A stretch of 19,392 bases of DNA from Aquificales bacterium (GTDB lineage: Bacteria; Aquificota; Aquificia; Aquificales; QOAS01), in assembly GCA_027035985.1 (NCBI GenBank), contig JALVTI010000150.1, positions 1 to 19,392 of the forward strand, given 5' to 3'. The position numbers and the translations under genes are program-made. The notes under the pieces are model-generated. The model had not been told where the DNA came from, did not search any database, and saw only the letters and a list, made by a program, of their open reading frames with translations. Shown piece after piece: positions 6,576 to 13,243 of the stretch (position 1 is the first letter of the stretch; each line of letters begins with the position of its first letter).

Positions 6576-7646
6576 CTAAAACCCCTCAAGAAGCGCAAAC
6601 AGACATATACCCATTACGAGGAAAAGGAGGTTTAACGACCAAAATAGGAACAAAAAAATCCCCCTATCCAACCCGCTTTTGAGGTAAAGCCTTATTCCAA
6701 TCAGATTTGCGAGGGAGGCTACAGGCGTTCCAAAACCCCCCACGTTGGAGCCCAGAAGCAGGGGTTTCCAAAGGGGGGTGAGCTTAGCCAGTATCACAGC
6801 AACGGGGACGTTGCTCACAACCTGCGAGAGGAGAACACTCCCCATAAACACCCCAAAGGGTGAGGGGAAAAGGAGTTCCACCTTAATAAGGGAGGAAAAG
6901 GCAAAAAACACCAAAAAGGTTAAGAGTAGGTTGTAATCGACTCTTAAGGTTTCCCAATAAAAAAGTCCCACGAGCGGAACGGCAATCAGAACCCATAGGG
7001 GAAGTACCTTGAAGAAAACCCCCAAAAAGAGGAGGAAGACGACCGTAGAGACCAAAAGGGGGCGAAGGTTTAAAACAAAACCACCCTTTGGGGACTCCGC
7101 CTTTCCCATACTCCGAGGGGCTAATATCGATAAAAAAACCAACAGGGGTAAAAACAGGGGAACCACCGCCGAGAGGAAATCCCTCAAGGTTAGCCCGTAG
7201 TGGTGGACGAGGTAGATATTTTGCGGGTTGCCGAAGGGTGAGAGTGCCGAACCGATGTTGGCGGCGAGTATCTCCAAAACCACCAATAGGGGTATAAACC
7301 CCCTGTTCCTCTTCAGGAGCAGGGTAACGGGGACGACCGTCAGGAGTGCGGCGTCGTTGGTGACAAACATAGAGAGGACGGCGGTATAGAGCACCAAAAG
7401 GGTGGGAAAGGGTTTAAAGTCCTCCAATCGGAGCGCCAAAAATTCCAAAACCCCCGAAAGTTCGAAACCTTTCACCGCCACCAAAAGGGTAAACAGGAGT
7501 GCGAGAATCCTCCACTCGTCGGGTGAAATTTTGGGAGTCTCCCCCCGCCAAAGGGAGAGTGCGACGGTGCCGACCGCAAAGAGGAGCAGGAAAAACTCCC
7601 TTAGCAGAAACGAGCGGAGGGACATAAGGTTAGAAATTACTAACAT
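6576..7646 (-). CDS. SLC13/ArsB/NhaD-type (ion transporter superfamily) permease
   Basis: A 356-residue very hydrophobic protein with about ten membrane segments and an internal two-fold repeat typical of the IT superfamily. Each half has a re-entrant motif: VTNDAALLTVVP (95-106) with ANIGSALSPFGNPQN (129-143), and SQVVSNVPVAV (275-285) with GSNVGGFGTPVASLANLIG (300-318). The family moves anions (dicarboxylates, citrate, sulfate, arsenite) or exchanges Na+/H+; the substrate is not readable here. It is somewhat shorter than the usual 400-450 residues. The start may be this ATG or Met8 (7625); neither has a clear Shine-Dalgarno. It lies upstream of rpoD on the same strand and diverges from the coiled-coil gene. 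Confidence 0.85.
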   Translation of the reverse strand: MLVISNLMSLRSFLLREFFLLLFAVGTVALSLWRGETPKISPDEWRILALLFTLLVAVKGFELSGVLEFLALRLEDFKPFPTLLVLYTAVLSMFVTNDAALLTVVPVTLLLKRNRGFIPLLVVLEILAANIGSALSPFGNPQNIYLVHHYGLTLRDFLSAVVPLFLPLLVFLSILAPRSMGKAESPKGGFVLNLRPLLVSTVVFLLFLGVFFKVLPLWVLIAVPLVGLFYWETLRVDYNLLLTFLVFFAFSSLIKVELLFPSPFGVFMGSVLLSQVVSNVPVAVILAKLTPLWKPLLLGSNVGGFGTPVASLANLIGIRLYLKSGLDRGIFLFLFWSLNLLFLVMGICLFALLEGF

Positions 7647-7744
7647 TTAGAGGAAAAACTATTTCTTTCTGCCAAAGGTTGGGACTCACGATACTCCGAA
7701 CAAAGTTTTTTTAAATCAAAATTTCAAATTGGGAGGTCGAAAAT

Positions 7745-8104
7745 ATGGCTACGGCTATGGAATTGCTAGACCGATTGGAGGAAATATTAAGGCAATCTTT
7801 ACCCGAGGACAAGGCTAAGGAAGCCAAACGGATAATATTGGAACTGTCCCGGGAAGTTGCAAAAGATACGTTTGAGAAAGAGTTTCCCAATATTGAAGAA
7901 AAGCTTTCCAAACAACTCGCCACAAAGGAGGACATTTATAAAGTCAAAGAGGAACTTTTTCAGGTGAAGGAGGAGTTAAAACGGGACATTAACAAAATCG
8001 AAAAGGAACTTTTAACCCTAAAAATTCTCCTATGGGTGGTAGTTGTGCTTACAGCCGCCTCTTTCTTTCCCCAACTTCTCCATCTGCTACGTTTTATCAA
8101 ATAA
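7745..8104 (+). CDS. Coiled-coil protein with C-terminal membrane anchor (DUF1640-like)
   Basis: A 119-residue protein, almost all helical. Residues 1-57 are amphipathic helix. ATKEDI (59-64) opens a heptad-rich coiled coil to about residue 91 (VKEELFQVKEELKRDINKIE). Residues 93-112 form one hydrophobic membrane segment, and a short basic tail ends the protein. The ATKEDI plus coiled coil plus tail anchor layout recalls the DUF1640/CCDC90-like family, seen as many copies in some thermophiles, with no known bacterial role. Start: GGGAGG at 7732-7737 precedes the ATG. A strong terminator follows 21 bases after the stop, so it is probably a single-gene transcript. Confidence 0.75.
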   Translation: MATAMELLDRLEEILRQSLPEDKAKEAKRIILELSREVAKDTFEKEFPNIEEKLSKQLATKEDIYKVKEELFQVKEELKRDINKIEKELLTLKILLWVVVVLTAASFFPQLLHLLRFIK

Positions 8105-8125
8105 CTTTGAAAAATTTGGAAAATC

Positions 8126-8152
8126 CCCGCCGCTAAGCGGCGGGCTTCTTTA
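8126..8152. terminator. Bidirectional intrinsic terminator
   Basis: A perfect 8-bp GC stem, CCCGCCGC (8126-8133) and GCGGCGGG (8137-8144), with a TAA loop. On the plus strand it is followed by CTTCTTTATCTTT and ends the coiled-coil gene. On the minus strand it is followed by GATTTTCCAAATTTTTC and ends the CCG-subunit gene, whose stop is 12 bases away. It serves both convergent transcripts. Confidence 0.85.
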
Positions 8153-8155
8153 TCT

Positions 8156-9022
8156 TTAGTGGGACGTGTTAACGGAAATTTTGTCGACGGGAATTATGTG
8201 GAAGGCGAGACCCGACTGTTTGGCGTCGTAACCGAGGGCGTAGGCGAGCAGTTCGGGCAGATAAATGGAGGGAACTTTATCCTCCGTGGGAGCCATATCC
8301 TGGTAGATATCCTGCGCCTTGAAGCAGAGCGGACAGGGCGTGACGAGCATTTCCGCCCCCGCCCTTTTTGCCCCTTGGGGGGCTTTTACCACCTTTTTAA
8401 GGGCTATATCCTTGTTGGTGTAAAAGGAGTGGTATCCGCAACAGACGTCGCTACCCTCGTAGTCCTTAACCGGTTCCGCTCCGAGGGCTTCGATTAACTC
8501 CTCCAACCCTTGGGGGTTTTCGCTGTCGACCACCGCCACCTCTTTGGGATACTTGATGTGACACCCGTAGTAGGTCGCTATCTTCCAACCCTTTAGGGGT
8601 CTCCTTACCTTCTCCCTGATGGTGTCGATACCTACCTCCTCCACCAGGTAGGGGAGAATGTGCCATATCTTTGCGGTTCCCTTGTATTCGAGTCCCTCCT
8701 CGGCGAGGAGTTTGTTTATCTCCTCCTTGAGCTGAGGGTCATTGTCAAGGGCGTATTTAGTCTTTGCCAAAACCATATAGCAGGTGTTGCAAGAGACGAG
8801 AATATCGAGCCCTTCCTTCTCGGCGAGGGCTATATTTCTGGCGTTTATGGAGTAAACCAAAAAGCGGTTGCTCTCCTCTATTGTGTTTCCGCCGCAACAG
8901 GTGGTCTTCTCGAGGAGCTTTATGTCAACGCCCAAGTCGGCGAATACCTTTTTTAGGGTATCGAACATATGGGCGTCGGGACCTTGAAAACAACACCCCT
9001 GATAGAAACCTATCGTTTTCAT
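8156..9022 (-). CDS. Cysteine-rich CCG-domain subunit of fumarate reductase (SdhE/HdrB-like)
   Basis: A 288-residue protein with two CCG cysteine-rich domains. The first has Cys10/11, Cys42/43 and Cys78/81 (SCNTC). The second has Cys154, Cys194/195 and Cys230/233 (PCPLC). Both match the CX(n)CCGX(n)CXXC pattern that binds an unusual [4Fe-4S] cluster in HdrB, TfrB and type-E succinate/fumarate reductases. Together with frdA and frdB it replaces the heme-b membrane anchors and probably passes electrons between the FeS chain and a quinone or thiol partner at the membrane face. It is not a complete HdrB of methanogen type by context. A GGAGGG precedes the ATG. An HdrB-like subunit of a different redox complex is the alternative, but the locus argues for fumarate reductase. 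Confidence 0.9.
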   Translation of the reverse strand: MKTIGFYQGCCFQGPDAHMFDTLKKVFADLGVDIKLLEKTTCCGGNTIEESNRFLVYSINARNIALAEKEGLDILVSCNTCYMVLAKTKYALDNDPQLKEEINKLLAEEGLEYKGTAKIWHILPYLVEEVGIDTIREKVRRPLKGWKIATYYGCHIKYPKEVAVVDSENPQGLEELIEALGAEPVKDYEGSDVCCGYHSFYTNKDIALKKVVKAPQGAKRAGAEMLVTPCPLCFKAQDIYQDMAPTEDKVPSIYLPELLAYALGYDAKQSGLAFHIIPVDKISVNTSH

Positions 9023-9052
9023 AACAAAACCCTCCCTGGGTTGGTGTTTGGT

Positions 9053-9072
9053 GGTTCCCCTACGGTGGAACC
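9053..9072. promoter_or_regulatory. Inverted repeat in the leader of the CCG-subunit gene
   Basis: GGTTCC (9053-9058) and GGAACC (9067-9072) form a 6-bp inverted repeat around an 8-base centre, about 30 bases before the CCG-subunit start codon. It could be a leader RNA hairpin or a dimeric repressor site. Further upstream on the minus strand lie a weak TTGCAT-N18-TATTAA promoter candidate and a small CCCC-ATA-GGGG hairpin (9120-9130) just past the rhodanese stop. Confidence 0.3.
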
Positions 9073-9136
9073 CCTTACCTCTTTAATACCTCCTATAGGT
9101 GTGAAAATGCAAGGGCTAACCCCATAGGGGTGGTTA

Positions 9137-9541
9137 TCAACATTTAACCGCTTCGGCAAAGGCTATGATTCCACCTTCAAGGGAATAAACATTCCTAAAA
9201 CCCACCCTCTGTAGGAATGCGGTCGCAACCAAAGACCTAACCCCCGAACGGCAGGCGACGACTATTTTGTAGTCCCCGTATTGGGAGAGAAGTTTTATGT
9301 TTTCCTCCTCAAAGAGTGCGTTCATGGGAATTTTTAGAGTCTCTCTGTAGGTAAAGCCGACTAAAGAGGTCTCTTCGGTTGTTCTTATATCGAGTATTAC
9401 CACTTTTTGGTTTTCCTTTATCCATTTGACAACTTCGTCGGCTTTTACCCTACAGGGCTGTTCCCTCAAAAAGTCAGAAGTAAAAAGAGAGAAGAACCCC
9501 TTGAGGTTTTCTATCTCTTTCCAATCCAATTGGGGTGCCAT
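9137..9541 (-). CDS. Rhodanese-like sulfurtransferase domain protein
   Basis: A 134-residue single-domain rhodanese. The active-site loop CRSGVRS places the persulfide cysteine at residue 97. The preceding VVILDIRTTEE (47-57) and following VYSLEGGIIAFAEA (118-131) are the usual flanking motifs. Such proteins carry sulfane sulfur from thiosulfate, polysulfide or cysteine desulfurase. Its ATG follows AAAGGAGG with about 8 bases spacing and lies 15 bases after the frdB stop, so it is cotranscribed with frdB. This suggests a link to FeS-cluster assembly or to sulfur metabolism, both unproven. The first ~30 residues before the domain are of no known type. Confidence 0.9.
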   Translation of the reverse strand: MAPQLDWKEIENLKGFFSLFTSDFLREQPCRVKADEVVKWIKENQKVVILDIRTTEETSLVGFTYRETLKIPMNALFEEENIKLLSQYGDYKIVVACRSGVRSLVATAFLQRVGFRNVYSLEGGIIAFAEAVKC

Positions 9542-9556
9542 ATTTAAAATCCTCCT

Positions 9557-10675
9557 TTACTTGGTGCCGAAGAACTCCGAAAGCTTTTTCCAAAAGCGGG
9601 TGAAGAAGTCTTCCCTCTGCTCCTCAAACCTCTCGGTTATCTTGGTGCATACGTCGGCGTTGAAGACCTCTTCCACTCTTTTGTCAATTTTTCTAACGTG
9701 GTGGAAATCTATATCCAGGTGGGGTTTCTTCTCCTTCATTACCTCCAGGTAGAGGTCTCTAAATTCCAACAGTCCCGGTAAGGGTTTGGGAACCTCCCAG
9801 ACCTCCGCGCCGCGTTCTTTGAACTTGTTTATCAAAGGCGTGGGGTCTACGCCGTAAACCTCCTCCGGCAAAGAGAGCCTGTTTATCTGACCAGTGGCGT
9901 ATATCCAATCGACGAAATGCTGGAGTTTCTTGACTCCGGGGTAATCCTTAAAGCCGTATTCGGCGGCTATACCGCGGACGTTTTGAATGTCCTCGGCGGG
10001 TCTCACCCCTTTGGGACATACGTATATACACTTCTGACACTGGACACAGCTCCAGATATCCCCCACATCCATGGCGTTTTTAACCATTTCCCTCTTGTGC
10101 TCTTCCTTCACGCGGCTGTCGAGCACATAGCGATAGACCCTCGAAAAGGCGTAGGGACCCGCGTATTTGGGGTCGTCCATAACAGCCTCGCAACTGCCGT
10201 AGCAGGCAAAGCACAGAATGCAGTTTGTGGGTCTTTCGTATTGCTTGACCTCTTCGGGGGGAATTCTGTATTCCTTTTCGGGAATGGGTTCCTTGGGTTC
10301 GCACCAGGTTTGGAGTTTTTTGAGGCTCTCAAAGGGTTGGTCGTGGTCTACAACCAAATCCTTTATGGGTTTCAGGAAGTTTAAAGGTTCGACCGTTATA
10401 GGTTTCCCGTTTGCCCTCTCGACGAGATTTTTAAAGGGGGTTTTACAGGCGAGACGGGAAATTCCGTTAACCTTAACGGCGCAAGAACCGCAAACCGCCG
10501 CGCGGCAGAAGAACCTAAATCCCAAAGTGGGGTCTAAATTCTCCTGTATGTAAAAGAGGGCGTCGAGCAGAGTCTGGGCTTTGTCGACGGGAACCTCGTA
10601 TTCCCTGTAGTAGGGTTTTTCGTCCCTTTCGGGGTTATATCTGTAAACCCTTAAAACAGCCCTTTCAACGGTCAT
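9557..10675 (-). CDS. frdB: Fumarate reductase / succinate dehydrogenase iron-sulfur subunit
   Basis: A 372-residue protein. The N-terminal ferredoxin domain has the [2Fe-2S] ligands Cys57, Cys62, Cys65 and Cys77. The C-terminal domain has CILCFACYGSC (Cys152, 155, 158, 162) for a [4Fe-4S] cluster and CVQCQKCIYVCP (Cys210, 213, 216, 220). In heme-anchored enzymes the last motif has three cysteines and binds [3Fe-4S]. Here a fourth (Cys213) is present, as in CCG-type (type E) enzymes with a second [4Fe-4S]. A ~120-residue C-terminal extension (from about 250) goes beyond normal FrdB length and has no visible cysteine cluster motif. AGGAGGT lies 7 bases before the ATG. The gene starts 12 bases after the Uma2-like gene. 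Confidence 0.95.
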   Translation of the reverse strand: MTVERAVLRVYRYNPERDEKPYYREYEVPVDKAQTLLDALFYIQENLDPTLGFRFFCRAAVCGSCAVKVNGISRLACKTPFKNLVERANGKPITVEPLNFLKPIKDLVVDHDQPFESLKKLQTWCEPKEPIPEKEYRIPPEEVKQYERPTNCILCFACYGSCEAVMDDPKYAGPYAFSRVYRYVLDSRVKEEHKREMVKNAMDVGDIWSCVQCQKCIYVCPKGVRPAEDIQNVRGIAAEYGFKDYPGVKKLQHFVDWIYATGQINRLSLPEEVYGVDPTPLINKFKERGAEVWEVPKPLPGLLEFRDLYLEVMKEKKPHLDIDFHHVRKIDKRVEEVFNADVCTKITERFEEQREDFFTRFWKKLSEFFGTK

Positions 10676-10687
10676 AACGGAGACCTC

Positions 10688-11308
10688 CTAAAGGTTTTGA
10701 GCCAAAAGCCCTTCGAGGTTTAAAACCACTCCTTCAAAAACCTCGAAGGGGTAATCCCAATTTGCCACCACCCAAGGTTGGTTGTCCTTCGCTGCAACCA
10801 ACACCTTTTTTGGGTCGGTTTGAACCCATATCACCCTTTCAACGCCGGCTTTTAACAAATCCTCGGTTTTGGCGTTTATGTAGGATTGCCCGAAGCGCTT
10901 TTCGAAATCCTCCAAATCCACCTTTGTGTCAACCTCTATGACAACCTTGGGTGGGATATCAATGTAACCCTTCGGAAGGGTTTTTTTTATGTCCTTTTTC
11001 CTCCAAATGGCTATATCGAGGTTATACCATCCACCTTGAGGTAGTTTAAAACCTACTTCGTTTGTGGCTATAAAGTAATCCCTACCAAGATGTTGCCAGA
11101 GGTAGGCGGCGATTAATTGAACCCAAATCCCTTGCAAAAACCCGCTACCCATAATAGCCTCCAAAGGGAGTTCACCGCTCAAGACCCTTTTGTAGTCCCT
11201 GTAATAGATGGGTCTCTTTCCCCTCCTCTCGTAGGTGAGGAGTTTTAAAAGTTTCCTCCTTTCGGTGTTATTCCTTTCTGCTTTCCTCTTAAGGTTTGCA
11301 GTTTTCAT
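10688..11308 (-). CDS. Uma2-family (DUF820) PD-(D/E)XK nuclease-like protein
   Basis: A 206-residue protein. The core of the Uma2 restriction-endonuclease-like fold is visible: YNLDIAIWR (Asp98), then PPKVVIEVDTKVD (Glu125, Asp127, Lys129), then a helix and GVERVIWVQTDPKKV, matching the family pattern of PD...EV...GV..yWlvD. Substrate and role are unknown; the family is abundant in cyanobacteria and thermophiles and is often linked to mobile DNA. GGAGGG lies 6 bases before the ATG. It sits between frdA and frdB, behind the frdA terminator and tightly joined to frdB, so it looks like an insertion into a former frdAB operon. An extra ~50-residue basic N-terminal part precedes the usual domain. 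Confidence 0.85.
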   Translation of the reverse strand: MKTANLKRKAERNNTERRKLLKLLTYERRGKRPIYYRDYKRVLSGELPLEAIMGSGFLQGIWVQLIAAYLWQHLGRDYFIATNEVGFKLPQGGWYNLDIAIWRKKDIKKTLPKGYIDIPPKVVIEVDTKVDLEDFEKRFGQSYINAKTEDLLKAGVERVIWVQTDPKKVLVAAKDNQPWVVANWDYPFEVFEGVVLNLEGLLAQNL

Positions 11309-11330
11309 ACACTCCCTCCGGAGGCTTTAG

Positions 11331-11356
11331 GAAAAGAAATTCCCCCTTAGGGGGAA
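11331..11356 (-). terminator. Intrinsic terminator directly after frdA
   Basis: On the minus strand a 7-bp stem TTCCCCC/GGGGGAA (11340-11346 with 11350-11356) with a 3-base loop starts 2 bases after the frdA stop and is followed by TTTCTTTTCC. It should stop or attenuate transcription before the Uma2-like gene and frdB, giving frdA a higher level or leaving frdB under a separate promoter. Confidence 0.75.
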
Positions 11357-11358
11357 GG

Positions 11359-13059
11359 TTAATATTTCCTCTCCTGCGGTTGCCATTTGGTTATAACGAC
11401 CTCCTTCCACCCGTGTTGGAGGGTTCCGTCCTCTCTTCTCCTCACAATGGAGTGTTTGAGGTAGTTTTCGTCGTCCCTATTGGGGTAATCGAGTCTGTAG
11501 TGCGCGCCGCGGGACTCTTTGCGCTCTATGGCGCAGAGGGCGGTCACCTCCGCGAGGTCGAGAAGGTTCAAAAATTCCAAGGTCTGTATTAGGTTTAGGT
11601 TGAAACGCTTCGACCTATCGGTGACGGCGAGACCGCTCTTAGCCCTCTCCTTTAGCTCCCTTATTTGCTCGAGAGCCTCAACCATCGGCTTCTCTTCGCG
11701 GAATATACCCACCTTCGAAGCCATTACATCGCCCATCTCCCTGCGGAGGTCGGCGAGTTTTTCTTTAGGCTCCTTGTCCATCAGGGAGCTTATAAACTCC
11801 TCTTCCCTTTTTACATATTCCCCACCTTCGGTGGGAAGGTGTTCCACACCCACCACATACTCGGCGGCGTGTTCGGCGGTTATCTTACCGAAGACGAGGA
11901 TATCGAGAAGCGAGTTTCCACCGAGTCGGTTGGCGCCGTGAACCGATATGCAGGCGGCTTCGCCGGCGGCGTAAAGCCCCTTTATCTCGGTCTGCCCGTA
12001 TTTGTCGGTGTCTATTCCACCCATCGAGTAGTGGGCGGTTGGTCTAATGGGAATGGGCTCCTTTACGGGGTCTACGCCCTCGTAAACCCTGGCGTGTTCA
12101 ACCGTTTGGGGTAGGCGCTCCATAAGTTTCTTCTCGCCTAGGTGTCTTAGGTCTAGGCAGATGTAGTCGCCATTCTCCCCGCAACCGCGCCCTTCGAGAA
12201 TCTCCCTTTCAATCGAGCGCGCGACTATATCCCTCGGCGCGAGCTCCATCTTCTCGGGGGCGTATTTTTTCATAAAGCGCTCGCCGTCCTTGTTAATCAG
12301 GTATCCGCCCTCACCCCTCGCACCTTCGGTTATTAGTATTCCGGTCTTCCTCAAGCCGGTGGGGTGGAACTGGACGAACTCCATATCCTTTAAAGGAAGT
12401 CCAGCCCTAAAGACAGCGGCGGTTCCGTCCCCCGTATTTCCCAAAGCGTTGGAAGTCCTATTCCAATACATACGGGCGTGACCGCCGGTGGCGAGGATGA
12501 CCGCCTTAGCCTTGATAAAGTGGACACCTCCGTTCCTTATATCCCATGCGGTTACGCCCAAAACCCTTTCCCCGTTGTGGATTACGTTTAATAGAAACCA
12601 CTCGTTGAGGAACTCCACCCCTTGCTTTAGGGTTTGGTCGTAGAGGGTGTGGAGTATCACCAGCCCCGTCCGGTCGGCAGCGTAGCAGGTTCTGGGGAAC
12701 GAAGCACCACCGAAGGGTCTCTGCGCTATCCTCCCGTCGGGTAATCTCGAGAAGGGAACCCCCCTATGCTCTATGTCGTAGATTATTTCGGGTCCCATTT
12801 TGGTCATAATCTCGACCGCGTCCTGGTCTGCCAGATAGTCGGAACCCTTCACGGTGTCGAAGGCGTGCTTTTCGGGACTGTCTTCGGCTACGTTTGCCAA
12901 AGCGGCGTTAATTCCACCTTCGGCGGCACCGGTATGGGAACGGACGGGGTAGACTTTCGTCATAACGCCCACTTTTAGGTTGGGATTTTGGGAAGCCCAG
13001 AGGGCGGCGTAAAGACCCGCTCCGCCCGCACCGACGATAAGAATGTCGTATTCGAGCAT
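11359..13059 (-). CDS. frdA: Fumarate reductase / succinate dehydrogenase flavoprotein subunit
   Basis: A 566-residue flavoprotein of normal length. It has the N-terminal FAD dinucleotide motif VGAGGAG, the SHTGAAEGG segment whose histidine (residue 42) is the covalent FAD site, and the catalytic residues in FHPTG (His232), EGARGEGG (Arg248), AHYSMGG (His343) and HGANRLGG (Arg378). The C-terminal SRGAHYR..YPNRDD block is also typical. It catalyses fumarate/succinate interconversion. With the FeS and CCG subunits nearby it probably works as fumarate reductase in the reductive TCA cycle or in anaerobic respiration. A TTG at 13065 is an alternative start; ATG 13059 is preferred, 10 bases after GGGAGG. 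It diverges from the RibD-C gene across a 184-base region. Confidence 0.97.
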   Translation of the reverse strand: MLEYDILIVGAGGAGLYAALWASQNPNLKVGVMTKVYPVRSHTGAAEGGINAALANVAEDSPEKHAFDTVKGSDYLADQDAVEIMTKMGPEIIYDIEHRGVPFSRLPDGRIAQRPFGGASFPRTCYAADRTGLVILHTLYDQTLKQGVEFLNEWFLLNVIHNGERVLGVTAWDIRNGGVHFIKAKAVILATGGHARMYWNRTSNALGNTGDGTAAVFRAGLPLKDMEFVQFHPTGLRKTGILITEGARGEGGYLINKDGERFMKKYAPEKMELAPRDIVARSIEREILEGRGCGENGDYICLDLRHLGEKKLMERLPQTVEHARVYEGVDPVKEPIPIRPTAHYSMGGIDTDKYGQTEIKGLYAAGEAACISVHGANRLGGNSLLDILVFGKITAEHAAEYVVGVEHLPTEGGEYVKREEEFISSLMDKEPKEKLADLRREMGDVMASKVGIFREEKPMVEALEQIRELKERAKSGLAVTDRSKRFNLNLIQTLEFLNLLDLAEVTALCAIERKESRGAHYRLDYPNRDDENYLKHSIVRRREDGTLQHGWKEVVITKWQPQERKY

Positions 13060-13149
13060 TGGCAAAAAACCTCCCTTTATTGGTGTGGGAAAAGCTCAAG
13101 CCCCTTAAATGTTATCAATTTTCTAACCACCCCAAAAGGGTTATTCGGT

Positions 13150-13179
13150 AGTATAAGTCACCGTAAGAGGCGTAAGCAA
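13150..13179 (-). promoter_or_regulatory. Candidate frdA promoter
   Basis: On the minus strand TTGCTT (13179-13174), an 18-base spacer and TATACT (13155-13150) lie about 90 bases before the frdA ATG. The -10 matches consensus at 5 of 6 bases and the -35 is weak. It lies in the only sizeable gap upstream of the fumarate reductase locus. Confidence 0.35.
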
Positions 13180-13204
13180 TTGTTATCCGTTTTCGGGGCA
13201 ATTG
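13177..13204. promoter_or_regulatory. Repeated CAATTG palindromes in the frdA / RibD-C divergent region
   Basis: CAATTG occurs at 13177-13182 and again at 13199-13204, 22 bases apart, about two helical turns, overlapping the -35 of the proposed frdA promoter. The sequence AATTGTTATCCG within it happens to equal half of the E. coli lac operator. The spacing is compatible with an operator for a dimeric regulator. No regulator is identified. Confidence 0.2.
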
Positions 13205-13243
13205 ATACTAAATGTCAATCCCCTTTGGTTAAGATTAAGAGTT

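Noticed and set aside
8126..8144. Terminal hairpin of an IS200/IS605 element
   Set aside because: There is no TnpA or TnpB gene nearby, and the stem with T-rich flanks between two convergent genes is fully explained as a terminator.
9917..10384. Plus-strand open frame of 155 codons opposite frdB
   Set aside because: Shadow of the FeS-cluster coding region; the frdB frame has all ligand cysteines and a strong Shine-Dalgarno.
13181..13192. True lac operator and LacI-type control
   Set aside because: Only a 12-base half of the E. coli operator matches and the other half is absent; a sugar-responsive LacI site has no context here.
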